A stretch of DNA of 64,000 bases. Origin: an uncultured Acetatifactor sp. Its GTDB lineage: Bacteria; Bacillota; Clostridia; Lachnospirales; Lachnospiraceae. The stretch covers positions 1 to 64,000 of the forward strand of contig CAJUSI010000098.1 in NCBI GenBank assembly GCA_910589035.1. Reading direction: 5' to 3'. This document shows positions 23,740 through 33,007 of the stretch, piece after piece. Numbering within the stretch: the first letter of the stretch is position 1; each line of letters starts with the position of its first letter. The position numbers were made by a program, and so were the translations under genes. A model generated the notes under the pieces. That model was not told where the DNA came from. It made no database searches and was given only the letters and a program-made list of their open reading frames with translations.

Positions 23740-25767
23740 ATGAACATAAGCGAACTGACCGATATGCTGGTAATATCCAGCCAGCAGTACAACCAGGCCA
23801 AATTCAACCCATGGTGGAATGGGAATCACGAAGAAGCCATCTACCGATACAGCACCTTCTCCAAAGAGGCATTGCAGAATGCCCGGGACTGCCTGGCAGA
23901 ATGCGGGAAGGATGCTCTCCTTTCGCCCGTCGGAGACATGGGCCTGAACCTGTTTCACCTGTCGGTCTGGCACAATTTCCATGACATCGTAAAGGAGCTG
24001 CTTTGTGACGGCAGAATCAACCGAGAAGACATCAACAGGCCCGACGGCAAAGGCCATGGGCTGACCCCCTTCCTGCTGGCATGTGCCTGCGGAAATGAGG
24101 CCATGGCAAAGCTTTTGCTGGAGCACGGGGCAGACGGCTGCGCCTGTGATGAAAGGGGAATGAATGCGTACCATTTTCTTACATATCCCAGGATTCAGGG
24201 GCTGGCGCTTGCCGGAAGCTGCCTGGAATGGAGCGCGGAACAAAGAGGGGAAATCGCGCGCCTGCTGGACTGTGATATCAACCAAAAAGACAGGAACGGC
24301 CTGACGCCTCTGGAGCGTATGCTTTCCACAGACCACTGTTCGGAATACACATGGGGGCTGGCGGACATTTTCCTGGAAAAAGGCGCCTCAACGGATTATG
24401 TGGACGAAGACGGACGGACGCTCCTGATGATGGCTCTGCGGAACGGACACAAGACAGCCGCACTGGCTTTGGCGCAGCGCTGCCCCAAGCTTCTGAACAT
24501 AGCAGATAATCAGGGCAGGACTCCCGCCGGGCATGCCGTTTATTTCCACGATCAGGCTATGTACATAGCCCTCACAGACCATGGGGCAGTGTCCGACGGC
24601 ACCGGCGACATGGAAATGTTTCCGATGAGCCAGGTTACCAGCAATGCCTTTGCCCATGTGCATAGGAACAATAAGGACGGACAGCGCCTTGCCATGTACC
24701 TGGCACGAAAGATGGCCCGCCAGGCAGATCCGGATGATGACGATGAAATGGGCGATCTCACCGGCATCCTCCACAATGCCCTTATGGGCGACGACGAGGC
24801 CGGTGTCCTGGATATCTTCGAGGATTCCGACATCTTTACCATGCCCATCCACTACCATGGACAAAGGATCTGCCTGCGGGATGAATGTCTCGTTCTGGGC
24901 TATGGGACAGGCGTGCTCAGGAAACTGGCAAAGCGGGGCGTGGACATGGACAAGGCGGTGGTAAAGGGGCGGACTCCTGCCTGCATCCTGGCTTCCCAAA
25001 AAAGCTACCACCCCCTGCAGAACGAGGTCTATTTTGAGGAAGCTGCCGGACTGTTCTCCCGGGAATCCATGGAGTACCTGGACAATAACGGGGAAGCTGC
25101 CGTCCATCTGGCCGCAAGGCAGGGACATACAGGCATGCTGAAGGCCATGATAGAAAAGGGCGTGGATGTGAACCTTGAAAAGGATGCTCCCGCCCGGGCA
25201 GGGATGACGCCTCTGCATGAGGCCTGTGCCGCCGGACACAGGGATGTGGTAAAGATGCTGATTGATGCCGGAGCAGACGATGCCGTGAAGGATTCGGAAG
25301 GAGAGACCCCCGCCCATCTGGCGCTTCAGGAGAAGCGGTTCGGGGAACAGCCGAATATGGAACAGCGGGCCGGCGTCCTGCGGGAATTGAAGCATCTGGA
25401 TATTCCCAGAAACGACGGGAAGACTCCGCTGATGCTGCTTAAGTATCTCCACAGAGAGCTCCTCCCCATATTCCTTGACAGGGGCGTGGACGTAAACCAC
25501 AGGGACAACCTGGGAAGGACGGCCCTGATGCTCAATCCCTGCAAAGACATGGTAAAGGAGCTGCTCCGGGCAGGAGCCGATATTACCCTGGCCGACAGCG
25601 AGGGCAATACCGCACTGCACCATGCCCTGATCGAATACAGTGAAGATACTGCGCGCTATCTGATTAAAAAGGGAGCCGACTACAGCTGCCCCAACAATGA
25701 CGGCGAGACTCCGGCGGACCTTGCCGTGAAGAGAGGGTTTGAGAGCGTATTGGATGTTATGGTATGA
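23740..25767 (+). CDS. Large ankyrin-repeat protein
   Basis: 675 residues, cytoplasmic by appearance. A short N-terminal region (1-60) is followed by ankyrin repeats, partly degenerate in the middle (about 270-400, with an acidic DPDDDDEMGD stretch) and clear in the C-terminal half (GMTPLHEACAAGHRDVVKMLIDAGAD, then NTALHHALIEYSEDTARYLIKKGAD). AAAGGAAG lies upstream of the ATG. It is one of the few plus-strand genes and is divergent from the small TPR and ankyrin genes, sharing their gap. Function unknown. Confidence 0.88.
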   Translation: MNISELTDMLVISSQQYNQAKFNPWWNGNHEEAIYRYSTFSKEALQNARDCLAECGKDALLSPVGDMGLNLFHLSVWHNFHDIVKELLCDGRINREDINRPDGKGHGLTPFLLACACGNEAMAKLLLEHGADGCACDERGMNAYHFLTYPRIQGLALAGSCLEWSAEQRGEIARLLDCDINQKDRNGLTPLERMLSTDHCSEYTWGLADIFLEKGASTDYVDEDGRTLLMMALRNGHKTAALALAQRCPKLLNIADNQGRTPAGHAVYFHDQAMYIALTDHGAVSDGTGDMEMFPMSQVTSNAFAHVHRNNKDGQRLAMYLARKMARQADPDDDDEMGDLTGILHNALMGDDEAGVLDIFEDSDIFTMPIHYHGQRICLRDECLVLGYGTGVLRKLAKRGVDMDKAVVKGRTPACILASQKSYHPLQNEVYFEEAAGLFSRESMEYLDNNGEAAVHLAARQGHTGMLKAMIEKGVDVNLEKDAPARAGMTPLHEACAAGHRDVVKMLIDAGADDAVKDSEGETPAHLALQEKRFGEQPNMEQRAGVLRELKHLDIPRNDGKTPLMLLKYLHRELLPIFLDRGVDVNHRDNLGRTALMLNPCKDMVKELLRAGADITLADSEGNTALHHALIEYSEDTARYLIKKGADYSCPNNDGETPADLAVKRGFESVLDVMV

Positions 25768-26091
25768 CGGGGTGGAAGACAGGAGCTGTTTTTACTTATT
25801 TAAATCCCAAACAGCTCCGCTGTCTTCGCCTTCCGCCGTCCGCCCTGACCTCATAGGCGCATCTGCCCTCACAGCCCCCGAGCGCATACCATGGATCACC
25901 CGTATTGCCTTCCGGAAATCGATGATGCGAACATTTCCCGCCTCGTCCGCCACACAGTTATTCCAATAAATATCTCCTCGCGGGACATGCCGAGCTGTTC
26001 ATTGAAATCTTTCCAGCCCTCTCTTCACCCGCTTTTGGGCACAGCTACTGATCCTTTAAATTTTGCCTCGACCAAGTGCGAAAAAGTTATT
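25768..26091. other. Gap between convergent genes
   Basis: No convincing gene. A hairpin, AAGACAGGAGCTGTTT (25776-25791) with its near-perfect complement at 25809-25826, follows the ankyrin gene. It may act as a terminator for either strand, although no long T run follows. Confidence 0.5.
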
Positions 26092-27795
26092 TCAACCGAT
26101 CAGGACCCGCTTCCCCTCAAAGGCAAAGCCCAGATGGCGGATCCGTTCCTCCAAAATCCCCCTGGCAGTCAGCTCACTGTCATAGTTCTTGTCCCGAATC
26201 TGCTTTAAAGCCTCCTGCACCGTATCCTCCAGGGTATCCTCATCCTCCGGATCATGCACCTTAAACTCCAGCACAAAAGCCGGATCCTCCTTTTTACAGG
26301 GCTCCAGCATCACATCATATCTCCCGAACCCGCTCTCCCGGTTGGAAGTAATACGGTATCTTCCCGCAAGCTCCACCATCAGCCCCAGGACAAAGCCATG
26401 GTAAAAGCGCTCAGGCTCTGTGGCTTCCGATGGCTTATTCCCTGTGTCAAAGAAGCTGAAGGTCGCCAGGGCCACTTTGTTCATATACCGGTTCATAGCC
26501 TTCACATCCCCCAGAAGCAGTGCCTTGATAAAATCGTTATAAGGCACATCCTCCCCGCTGAACCATCCCCGGATCATATCCTCGAACATTATCTCCACTT
26601 CCCAGTTGGTCAGCTTCAGGCGGTAGACGAATCTCCTCGTCGCACTGGAAAAGCGCCGATCCACTACCCTCAGATACCCGCTGGCCAAAAGCAGACTCCA
26701 CACAGCCCCATATTTCCTCTGGAGCTGGTCAAAAATGATCTCCTCATCAATCTCCGTCTCCAGGATGCCGCCCTTCATCAAATCCTCCATAATCGTCTTG
26801 GTCTGTACATTCCCCTGCCCGATCAATCGGTTCACCAGGCGGTTGGAGCTGGAATTCGCCCAGTAGGGCTTCAGTTCCTTTTCCTCCAGGAAATTGGTGA
26901 TGGACCAGGGATTGTACACATCCCGCTGGCTTCCAAAGGTAAACCCGTCGTACCATTGCTTTACGTCCGCCTTGCGCTCCGACATCCCCATCTGGTCCAG
27001 CGCCCGGAACACTTCTTCCTCCGTAAAGCCAAACTGCGTGCAATATTTCTCGGATGTGGTCGTCACCACGGTAAGATTGTTTAAATCGGAAAAAATGGAC
27101 TCTCTGCTTACCCGGGTGATGCCGGTCATAATCGCCCGCTCCATACTTGGATTCGTCTTAAAAGCGGAGTTGAACATACGCCGGATAAACCCAACCAGTT
27201 CCTTCCAGTACCCATAGACATAGGCCTCCTGCAGAGGCGTGTCATATTCATCCAGGAAAATCAGGACCTTCTGGCCATAATAGGACTCCAGATAATCCGA
27301 CAGATATTTCAGCGCCAATACCGCCACATCATCCGTCATCTCCGGAGATACCGAGTCAAAGAAATTCTGTTCTCTTTTCCCCATCCTCTCCCCATCTCTC
27401 AAATATTCATGAAGCTCATATAACTTCGCCAGAGTGTACTTAATCCCCTGCTTCGTCTCCTCAAAGGTCTCCCCCTTGATATCCGCAAAGCTTAAGGAAA
27501 TAACCGGATAACTCCCCTGAAGCCTCCGATACTTATAATCCCCGTTAGGGGATTTCTCCTCCCAGATAGACAGCCCCTCAAACAGCTCCCCCCGTCCCTC
27601 ATATGTCCTGGAAAAGAAGCAGTTCATCATGTCCAGGTTCAGAGTCTTCCCAAAACGGCGGGGCCGGGTGATTAATGTAACTGCATCGCCATTCTCCCAC
27701 CACTCTTTTATAAAATCTGTTTTGTCAATTAAAAAATAGTTATTCTTCCGTATATATTCAAAGCTCTGCGCCCCGATGGAAATTGTCCTGCCCAC
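26092..27795 (-). CDS. AAA-ATPase-like / PD-(D/E)XK nuclease family protein
   Basis: About 567 residues of a multi-copy family in Firmicutes and Bacteroides: an AAA-like domain (RTISIGAQSFEYIRKNNYFL, then a Walker A-like region TRPRRFGKTLNLDMM), a DEYDTPLQEAY Walker B region, and a C-terminal PD-(D/E)XK-like nuclease domain (ESGFGRYDVML, then FVLEFKVHD). Role is unsettled; members are often thought of as selfish or defence-linked. The start chosen is a GTG at 27795 with AAAGGAGG seven bases upstream; a longer frame begins at 27858. A strong promoter lies at 27916-27944. Confidence 0.85.
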   Translation of the reverse strand: MGRTISIGAQSFEYIRKNNYFLIDKTDFIKEWWENGDAVTLITRPRRFGKTLNLDMMNCFFSRTYEGRGELFEGLSIWEEKSPNGDYKYRRLQGSYPVISLSFADIKGETFEETKQGIKYTLAKLYELHEYLRDGERMGKREQNFFDSVSPEMTDDVAVLALKYLSDYLESYYGQKVLIFLDEYDTPLQEAYVYGYWKELVGFIRRMFNSAFKTNPSMERAIMTGITRVSRESIFSDLNNLTVVTTTSEKYCTQFGFTEEEVFRALDQMGMSERKADVKQWYDGFTFGSQRDVYNPWSITNFLEEKELKPYWANSSSNRLVNRLIGQGNVQTKTIMEDLMKGGILETEIDEEIIFDQLQRKYGAVWSLLLASGYLRVVDRRFSSATRRFVYRLKLTNWEVEIMFEDMIRGWFSGEDVPYNDFIKALLLGDVKAMNRYMNKVALATFSFFDTGNKPSEATEPERFYHGFVLGLMVELAGRYRITSNRESGFGRYDVMLEPCKKEDPAFVLEFKVHDPEDEDTLEDTVQEALKQIRDKNYDSELTARGILEERIRHLGFAFEGKRVLIG

Positions 27796-27915
27796 AGTCC
27801 TGCCTCCTTTCGCAGCCCGGAACATCCGGAACCTTCCTACATGATTCTCAAAACCCAATCAGCAGACAGGCAAAATGCCCTTCACCCTGCCGATATCATC
27901 CTTTCAACTGCCTTC

Positions 27916-27944
27916 ATTATACACAGTGTTCCGGCAGATTACAA
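27916..27944 (-). promoter_or_regulatory. Promoter of the AAA/PD-(D/E)XK gene
   Basis: On the minus strand TTGTAA (27939-27944), a 17-base spacer and a perfect TATAAT (27916-27921). About 40 bases around it recur at 30548-30590 in front of an Rpn-family gene fragment. Confidence 0.75.
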
Positions 27945-28067
27945 TAAGAGAAAAATTTTGTTTTCCATACGAAAAAATATTCCGCTGAAACTTCGCGATA
28001 CAGCAATCGGCGAATTGACCGCGGATAATATCAACTGGTGGTAGATTTCCAAACAACTGATTGATTA

Positions 28068-28096
28068 TTGAATTCCTTTTATATTCGGGATAGAAT
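28068..28096 (+). promoter_or_regulatory. Promoter of the split XRE regulator
   Basis: TTGAAT (28068-28073), a 17-base spacer and TAGAAT (28091-28096), 38 bases before the ATG at 28135. Confidence 0.65.
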
Positions 28097-28134
28097 AGTA
28101 TCACACCGGTGAAATAAATATTTTGGAGGCTTTT

Positions 28135-28428
28135 ATGGAAATAAAACTTGGAGAAAAAATAAAAGAATTACGGAACCGTAACGGCAGAACCCAGGAAAAT
28201 CTTGCCGATGCGCTTGGCATTACCAGTCAGGCGGTTTCCCGTTGGGAGAAAAACGGCAGTTATCCCGATATGGAGATGATTCCGTCCATCGCGAATTATT
28301 TCGGAATCACCATCGATGAGCTGTTTGGATACCGCAATGACCGGGAGAACAAAATCGACGCCATTATCAGCAAAATCGATGGGTTTCACATTAAGGGGGA
28401 TAGCAGTGACGGATGGATGGGTGGATGA
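28135..28428 (+). pseudogene. XRE regulator, N-terminal part of a frameshifted gene
   Basis: DNA-binding half: a helix-turn-helix (IKELRNRNGRTQENLADALG, ITSQAVSRWEKNGSYPD) and the YFGITIDELFGY ending, then IDAIISKIDGFHIKGDSSD, where the frame is lost and stops after WMGG. GGAGG lies five bases before the ATG. The rest of the protein continues in another frame. The break sits at GGATGGATG (28411-28419): removal of one GGAT restores a continuous protein (SSDGWVDECLAILRQ). This points to a slippage duplication, either a dead gene or a phase-variable one. Confidence 0.85.
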
Positions 28429-29299
28429 ATGTCTCGCCATTCTGCGCCAGGGACTTGCGGAATTTCCTCAGAACGAGCGGCTGCTCATTACCCTTGCCGA
28501 CACACTTTCCGAGGCAGGCTGGAGACGTCATCATGAATGGCTTTATTACGACGACGAAGGCTTTATTCAGCACAAATATGACATTCACAAAAGCAATGAG
28601 TATTGGGCGGAATCCATTAAAATCTGCGAATATCTCGTTGAAAATGCCGCCGATAATGCGACCGTCACAAAAGCAATCCATATTCTCGTTTTGCTTTACA
28701 GAAATATAGGGGAGCCTGGAAAGGCAGCGGCTTATGCACAGAAGATGCCCGAACTGAAAGATTGCAGAGAACTGCTCCTTGCCTACGCTTCCGACGGCAA
28801 AGAGGAAGCCAAACATATCGGGGAATTTCTTTTGAAGGCAGCAAGCCAATTCGCCAGACAACTTGTCCACGGTTTGATTACCAACAGGCATCATTTTGAA
28901 AGCGATATGCCGATCGAAAAGCTGAAAGGAGCGATCTCTCTCTTTTACCTGATTTGCGACGATGGGAACATGGGTGCCTGCCACGGCGATCTGATCCAGT
29001 TGTATCTCTATCTTTCAAGAGTCCAATGGGAGCGCGGATATCACGATGATGCATTTGTATCGCTGAACGAAAGCCTGAGGCATGCAAGGGCTTTAGAGAC
29101 AATATGCGACGGCAAAGAACATGCTTTTACCTCTCCGTTGGTTTCTTTTGTAAAATATGAGACAACCGTTGCAGAGAATATTGCAAAAACCCTGCCCGAT
29201 GATTGGCCGTTTTTCTGTAATCCCGACTACTGCAAAGCGGAAAAGGAAATCAAGGCAGATCCCCGTTGGAAAGAATGTGTCCATAAAACGCAGGCATGA
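28411..29299 (+). pseudogene. XRE regulator, C-terminal helical part of the frameshifted gene
   Basis: From WVDECLAILRQGLAEFPQNE onward the sequence matches the TPR-like C-terminal half usual for this regulator type and runs to a stop at 29299. The longest frame starts at an ATG at 28316, out of phase with the DNA-binding half; that ATG has no ribosome site and is not a likely start. No independent start was seen, so it is not expected to be translated unless the repeat is corrected. Confidence 0.82.
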
Positions 29300-29304
29300 T
29301 ATCA

Positions 29305-29404
29305 GGGGTTGTCGGTAAATGCTGCCATCACACAATATCCGGTTATAAATTCCAACATATCACAGCATATATTGTGGAGGGACTGGCATTTCCCGACAAC
29401 CCCC
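29305..29404. repeat. 100-bp inverted-repeat element
   Basis: Ends are GGGGTTGTCGGTAAATGC and GCATTTCCCGACAACCCC (18 bases, one mismatch), with a nested pair CACAATAT/ATATTGTG inside. It begins 5 bases after the regulator stop. No target duplication was found, so it could be a MITE remnant or a large hairpin. Confidence 0.65.
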
Positions 29405-29436
29405 TTTCCGGATCGGGAATATCAAATAAATGCGCT

Positions 29437-29592
29437 TATATATTTTTAAATGACTGTATACCAGGCTCAGCCGGATGCCATGCCCTGTACTGCTAAATGT
29501 CCTGACAACGCTTTTTGCTATTCGGATACACATCCCAAAGCGGGCGGAAAGAGACTGGCTGAGCATTGTATATAATCATTTATTTTTATACA
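29437..29592. repeat. Degenerate inverted-repeat element
   Basis: Ends contain AAATGACTGTATAC...GCTCAGCC and its imperfect complement GGCTGAGC...GTATATAATCATTT, about 21 of 25 paired positions, about 150 bp apart. There is no coding sequence. It probably represents an old MITE or a transcribed hairpin. Confidence 0.5.
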
Positions 29593-29661
29593 GCCCGGAG
29601 AGTTCTTTGCTGCGGAACTCCAAGGGAACCTTTATGGCATTTTCCATCGGGTTCTTTCGCA

Positions 29662-30420
29662 TTATGCTTCTTTGCATGCTATAGCGGTAAATTCCCCCGG
29701 TATTTTTTCGTTTGTCCAGGCCGGATGTTCGTCAAATTTTCTTAAAGAAAACCCGGAGTCTATAATGGAATTGATTATCTCGCTGAGGGTGTATTTCCTA
29801 TAGCTGCATTTGGGCATCTGCCTGCGGATGTCGTCCTCAAAGAAACGGGCATGGGCCATTTCTCCTTCAAAAATCTCGGTGGAAAAATACCCCCTGGACG
29901 GCTGTTCCAACTCTAATATATCCTTGATCTTTGTAAATGGATGAAAATCACTGCATATCATTTTCCCGCCTTTTTTCAACAGGGAATACATCTTGCGCAT
30001 AAATGCGTCGATGTCATGAAAATAATGTAAGATCCCGCCCTCCATGAAGACCACGTCAAAGCAGCCGCCATATTCTGTCATGTCAATATCCATGATATCG
30101 CATACCTCAAAGCGGATTTCCGTTCCTGCAGCTTCGGCTGTCTCAAGGGCATACCTTTTATTGTCTTCCGAAATATCGAAGACCGTCACCTGCGCTCCCA
30201 GCAGGGCCAGCGGTATTGCCTTCTTCCCGCAGGAGCCACAGATATTAGCCACCCTGATACCCTCATAGCCGTCAAAGTATCCTGCATACCGCTTTAACAT
30301 CTTGATTGGGTTCTCCATATCCTGCCTGGCTCTCTCAGCGGGCGTTCCGGATGTCCTCACCCAAAACTCATAGGCATTATACTCCCATGCTTTCTTGTTT
30401 TGCAGACTGTATTCGTTCAA
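29662..30420 (-). CDS. SAM-dependent methyltransferase
   Basis: About 252 residues with a class I methyltransferase core: VANICGSCGKKAIPLALLGA (motif I region), VTVFDISEDN, and VVFMEGGILHYF, LLKKGGKMICSDFHP further on. The acceptor is unknown. GGGAGGGAGAG lies ahead of a TTG at 30420, which is preferred over an ATG at 30438 that has no ribosome site and would overlap it. Confidence 0.82.
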   Translation of the reverse strand: MNEYSLQNKKAWEYNAYEFWVRTSGTPAERARQDMENPIKMLKRYAGYFDGYEGIRVANICGSCGKKAIPLALLGAQVTVFDISEDNKRYALETAEAAGTEIRFEVCDIMDIDMTEYGGCFDVVFMEGGILHYFHDIDAFMRKMYSLLKKGGKMICSDFHPFTKIKDILELEQPSRGYFSTEIFEGEMAHARFFEDDIRRQMPKCSYRKYTLSEIINSIIDSGFSLRKFDEHPAWTNEKIPGEFTAIACKEA

Positions 30421-30456
30421 CTGCTCTCTCCCTCCCATTTTCCGTCGTTAATGTGC

Positions 30457-30535
30457 CGACATCATCCATTGTCCCATCTGCTTTCAGAAATATCTTTACG
30501 GCTTCGTCCCCCTGGAAATACTGTTGTCTTCAGCC
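30457..30535 (-). pseudogene. Rpn-family gene fragment
   Basis: About 75 bases nearly identical to part of the Rpn-family gene at 32357-33007 (the EDNSIS...GDEAVKIFLNADGTMDDV segment; minus strand), but out of frame and without start or stop. It sits between a promoter-like sequence and the methyltransferase gene. Confidence 0.8.
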
Positions 30536-30550
30536 TTGCTATCTATTCTT

Positions 30551-30579
30551 ATTATACACAGCCTTCGGGCAAATTACAA
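30551..30579 (-). promoter_or_regulatory. Second copy of the shared promoter block
   Basis: TTGTAA (30574-30579), 17-base spacer, TATAAT (30551-30556), in about 42 bases matching the promoter at 27916-27944. Its -35 overlaps the last codons of the zinc-PLC-like gene. It could now drive the methyltransferase gene downstream. Confidence 0.65.
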
Positions 30580-31296
30580 TAAGCGGAAAACCTGTTCAAA
30601 CTTCCGCAATATCAATTTCACGGCATCATTCACAAAGAAATCATATTCCTCCCTTGAAATGGAAACGGGATTCCCTATCCTCTCATCCACTTCCGGTATC
30701 CGCCCCATTATCCTGATTTTCCGCACAATGCAACCATGGGGCAGATAGTCAATATAATCCGGAAATTCTTTCAGAGGTACAATCTCTGTCAGATATCCGG
30801 AATTCGGATGCTCCTTCAGATACTCTGCTTCCATTGTAAATATCTCATTCATTCGTATATTTCGGGGGATCACCATTCTTACAGAATTCCAGTCTTCAGG
30901 ATAGCCTTTGGCCTTTTCCTTCCAAGATTCATTCGCCTTGATTCTCCTCCATACGGCTTTTACTCTATTCTCATCACGGACAAACTTTTGAAATGCAGCA
31001 TCTGTGATCAGATGTGCGTAATAACCCAGTAAAAACGCGTATTGTTCTTCTGATCTTATTTCGTCTTTCCGTTTTCTTATATATTCTTCATAAAACAAAT
31101 CGCCATCAGATATGGTTTTATCTTCTCCTCTCATCCAGTGGGTGACTTCGCGGGACGGCGTAAAAGATGTCCAATCTTCATTTTCCATATTACAGTCAGG
31201 AGCAATATTTCCCACATAAAACCCATGCCTGTCCAGTCCGCCGGCTTCTTTCATTATCTGATCGGCTATCATAATATGTGTAACCCATGTGGCCAT
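30574..31296 (-). CDS. Zinc-dependent phospholipase C-like protein
   Basis: About 240 residues resembling the zinc-dependent PLC / S1-P1 nuclease-like family found in Clostridia: MATWVTHIMIADQIM, GFYVGNIAPDCN, SREVTHWM, LLGYYAHLITDAAF. His and Asp residues in these segments should bind zinc. No signal peptide is visible, unlike secreted PLCs, so a cytoplasmic hydrolase is likely. The ATG at 31296 is preferred (AAAGGTG about eight bases upstream); the longer frame starts with a GTG at 31305. Confidence 0.78.
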   Translation of the reverse strand: MATWVTHIMIADQIMKEAGGLDRHGFYVGNIAPDCNMENEDWTSFTPSREVTHWMRGEDKTISDGDLFYEEYIRKRKDEIRSEEQYAFLLGYYAHLITDAAFQKFVRDENRVKAVWRRIKANESWKEKAKGYPEDWNSVRMVIPRNIRMNEIFTMEAEYLKEHPNSGYLTEIVPLKEFPDYIDYLPHGCIVRKIRIMGRIPEVDERIGNPVSISREEYDFFVNDAVKLILRKFEQVFRLL

Positions 31297-31342
31297 GTAC
31301 ATCACCTTTCCATCTTTCTATCATCTTACTCTTTGTATCACC

Positions 31343-32119
31343 TTACTCGTTCTCTACCATTACTACTTTTACTCCTTTTTCTCTAAACAGATCCAGTTCC
31401 TCCTCCAACGCATCCCAATCCGTAATCAGCATATCCAGTCTTTCAACCGGACTGATGCTTACAATGGAGTCAAACCCAATCTTTTCCCTGGGAAACAATC
31501 CGATTTTTCTCTTTGAACTGTCCATCACAGCATTCCAAAAAAGAATCGCGGATGTTTTCTGAATCGACATGCCGAACTCAGCCGAAATTGCCGCCGCGCT
31601 GATAAAGCATTTATCCACCCGCAGCTTCTTTATGGTTTCTATTGCAATAGCATCATAGCAATTTCCCTTTTTATCCATTTCTCCGCCCAATAATATAACG
31701 GAAATATTTTCCCTTTCCCGCAATTCCTCCGCGATCAAAATTGAATTTGTCACTACTCTGATCTTTAATTTGTCAGGTAGATTTTGCGCAATAAAATAGC
31801 AGACCGTTGTAGGAAAGAGAAAGATCACGTCATTATTTTCAATCATTTTTATCGCCTTCTGAGCGATCAGAAAATAATTTTTCTTAACTTCACCGTAATC
31901 CTTAATCGTTAAATTTGCCGCTCTTGATGCAGCAACCTGGCGCATTGGCAATGCTCCGCCATGTGTCCTTTTCAGCAATCCCTTTTCCTCCAGGATTCTC
32001 AGATCACGTTTAGCCGTCTCATAACTGACTGCAAATTTCTCTTGAATGTCCAGGGTACTGATACTGCCATTTTGCTTCAGCCACTCTAAAATAGCCTGAT
32101 GTCTTTCTTCGATATACAT
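31343..32119 (-). CDS. DeoR-family transcriptional regulator
   Basis: 258 residues: an N-terminal winged helix (RHQAILEWLKQNGSISTLDIQEKF... YETAKRDLRILEEKGLLKRTHGGAL) and a C-terminal sugar-phosphate sensing domain of the DeoR type. GGGAGG precedes the ATG. Unusually, no sugar kinase or transporter gene is adjacent, so its target operon is not visible here. Confidence 0.9.
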   Translation of the reverse strand: MYIEERHQAILEWLKQNGSISTLDIQEKFAVSYETAKRDLRILEEKGLLKRTHGGALPMRQVAASRAANLTIKDYGEVKKNYFLIAQKAIKMIENNDVIFLFPTTVCYFIAQNLPDKLKIRVVTNSILIAEELRERENISVILLGGEMDKKGNCYDAIAIETIKKLRVDKCFISAAAISAEFGMSIQKTSAILFWNAVMDSSKRKIGLFPREKIGFDSIVSISPVERLDMLITDWDALEEELDLFREKGVKVVMVENE

Positions 32120-32285
32120 ATTCTGCCTCCCATTTTTCTACTATATTACCATCTTCATTAACGTTTGTCAATGTTTATTGCTTCTTTCAATGTTATCTAT
32201 TGCCGTTTCTGGTGTTTTTTATTACCGTTTCTAGTGTTGTGTTATCAAAAGGTAACCAACGAAAACTATTTCTTTAAAAAAGAAA

Positions 32286-32317
32286 AACCCATGGAAGCCT
32301 CAAACTCCCATAGGGTT
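32286..32317 (-). terminator. Terminator after the Rpn-family gene
   Basis: Minus-strand stem AACCCTATGG...CCATGGGTT followed by TTTTCTTTTTT, a typical rho-independent signal 40 bases after the Rpn-family stop codon. Confidence 0.75.
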
Positions 32318-32356
32318 AAACTTGCAACTCTTATTCTCTTTTATTGACCAAAACAT

Positions 32357-33007
32357 TTATTCTTTTTCTTCCTTACTTATGGTACGATTCTCCATAATAT
32401 GCCCAAGTGCGTAAACTCCTGAGAAAACAGCACAAATATCATGCCTCCATTCCCTGTTTTTCTTGGCTTCCTGCACAGCTTCTTCCAGTTTCTCAACATA
32501 GGAATCCTCCGGCTTCTGCCCTGCCACATAGTCCAGAAATGCCTTTAACTCCCTGCTGACATCATCCATTGTCCCATCTGCGTTCAGAAATATCTTTACG
32601 GCTTCGTCACCCATAGAAATACTGTTGTCTTCTTTACAGATATTTTCAAAGGTATAGATATGCCGCCCTTTCCCATATAAATCAAAGGGACAGATAAATA
32701 TGATATAGCTTTTGTTCAGCTTCTTATAATGCTGGCCTGCATCCACAAGCTGCAGGTCAATCATTCCCTGATAATATCTGCTTCTCTTTGGCAGTTCCTT
32801 TGTATCACTGACCTGCATTTCTATGTCGTAAACCGTCTCCCTGTCGTCCTTTACGTACACATCCAGTCTGACGCTTTGGGCATCCATATCTACATTGATA
32901 CTCTTCTGCAGTTCTGGAGTAACACTTCCCTCTATTAGAGAAGTGGCTTCATTTCCAGCCCCCCGTATCATAGAAATACCATTTGATTCATCCGGGGCAA
33001 CTGCCAC
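32357..33007 (-). pseudogene. Rpn-family (PD-(D/E)XK) protein, probably truncated
   Basis: 216-residue frame related to the Rpn/recombination-promoting nuclease family (PD-(D/E)XK type). The core SVRLDVYVKDDRETVYDIEMQ, ELPKRSRYYQGMIDLQLV and FICPFDLYGKGRHIYTFEN is well kept. The usual N-terminal part (DFMF...VM) is replaced by unrelated sequence, and the C-terminus after NREWRHDI departs from the family. The frame starts with GTG and GGAGAG upstream. It is probably a decayed copy. A fragment of a close relative lies at 30457-30535. Confidence 0.75.

Noticed and set aside
24388..25623. 411-codon minus-strand frame opposite the ankyrin gene
   Set aside because: It is a shadow of the ankyrin gene on the plus strand; no ribosome site and no family features.
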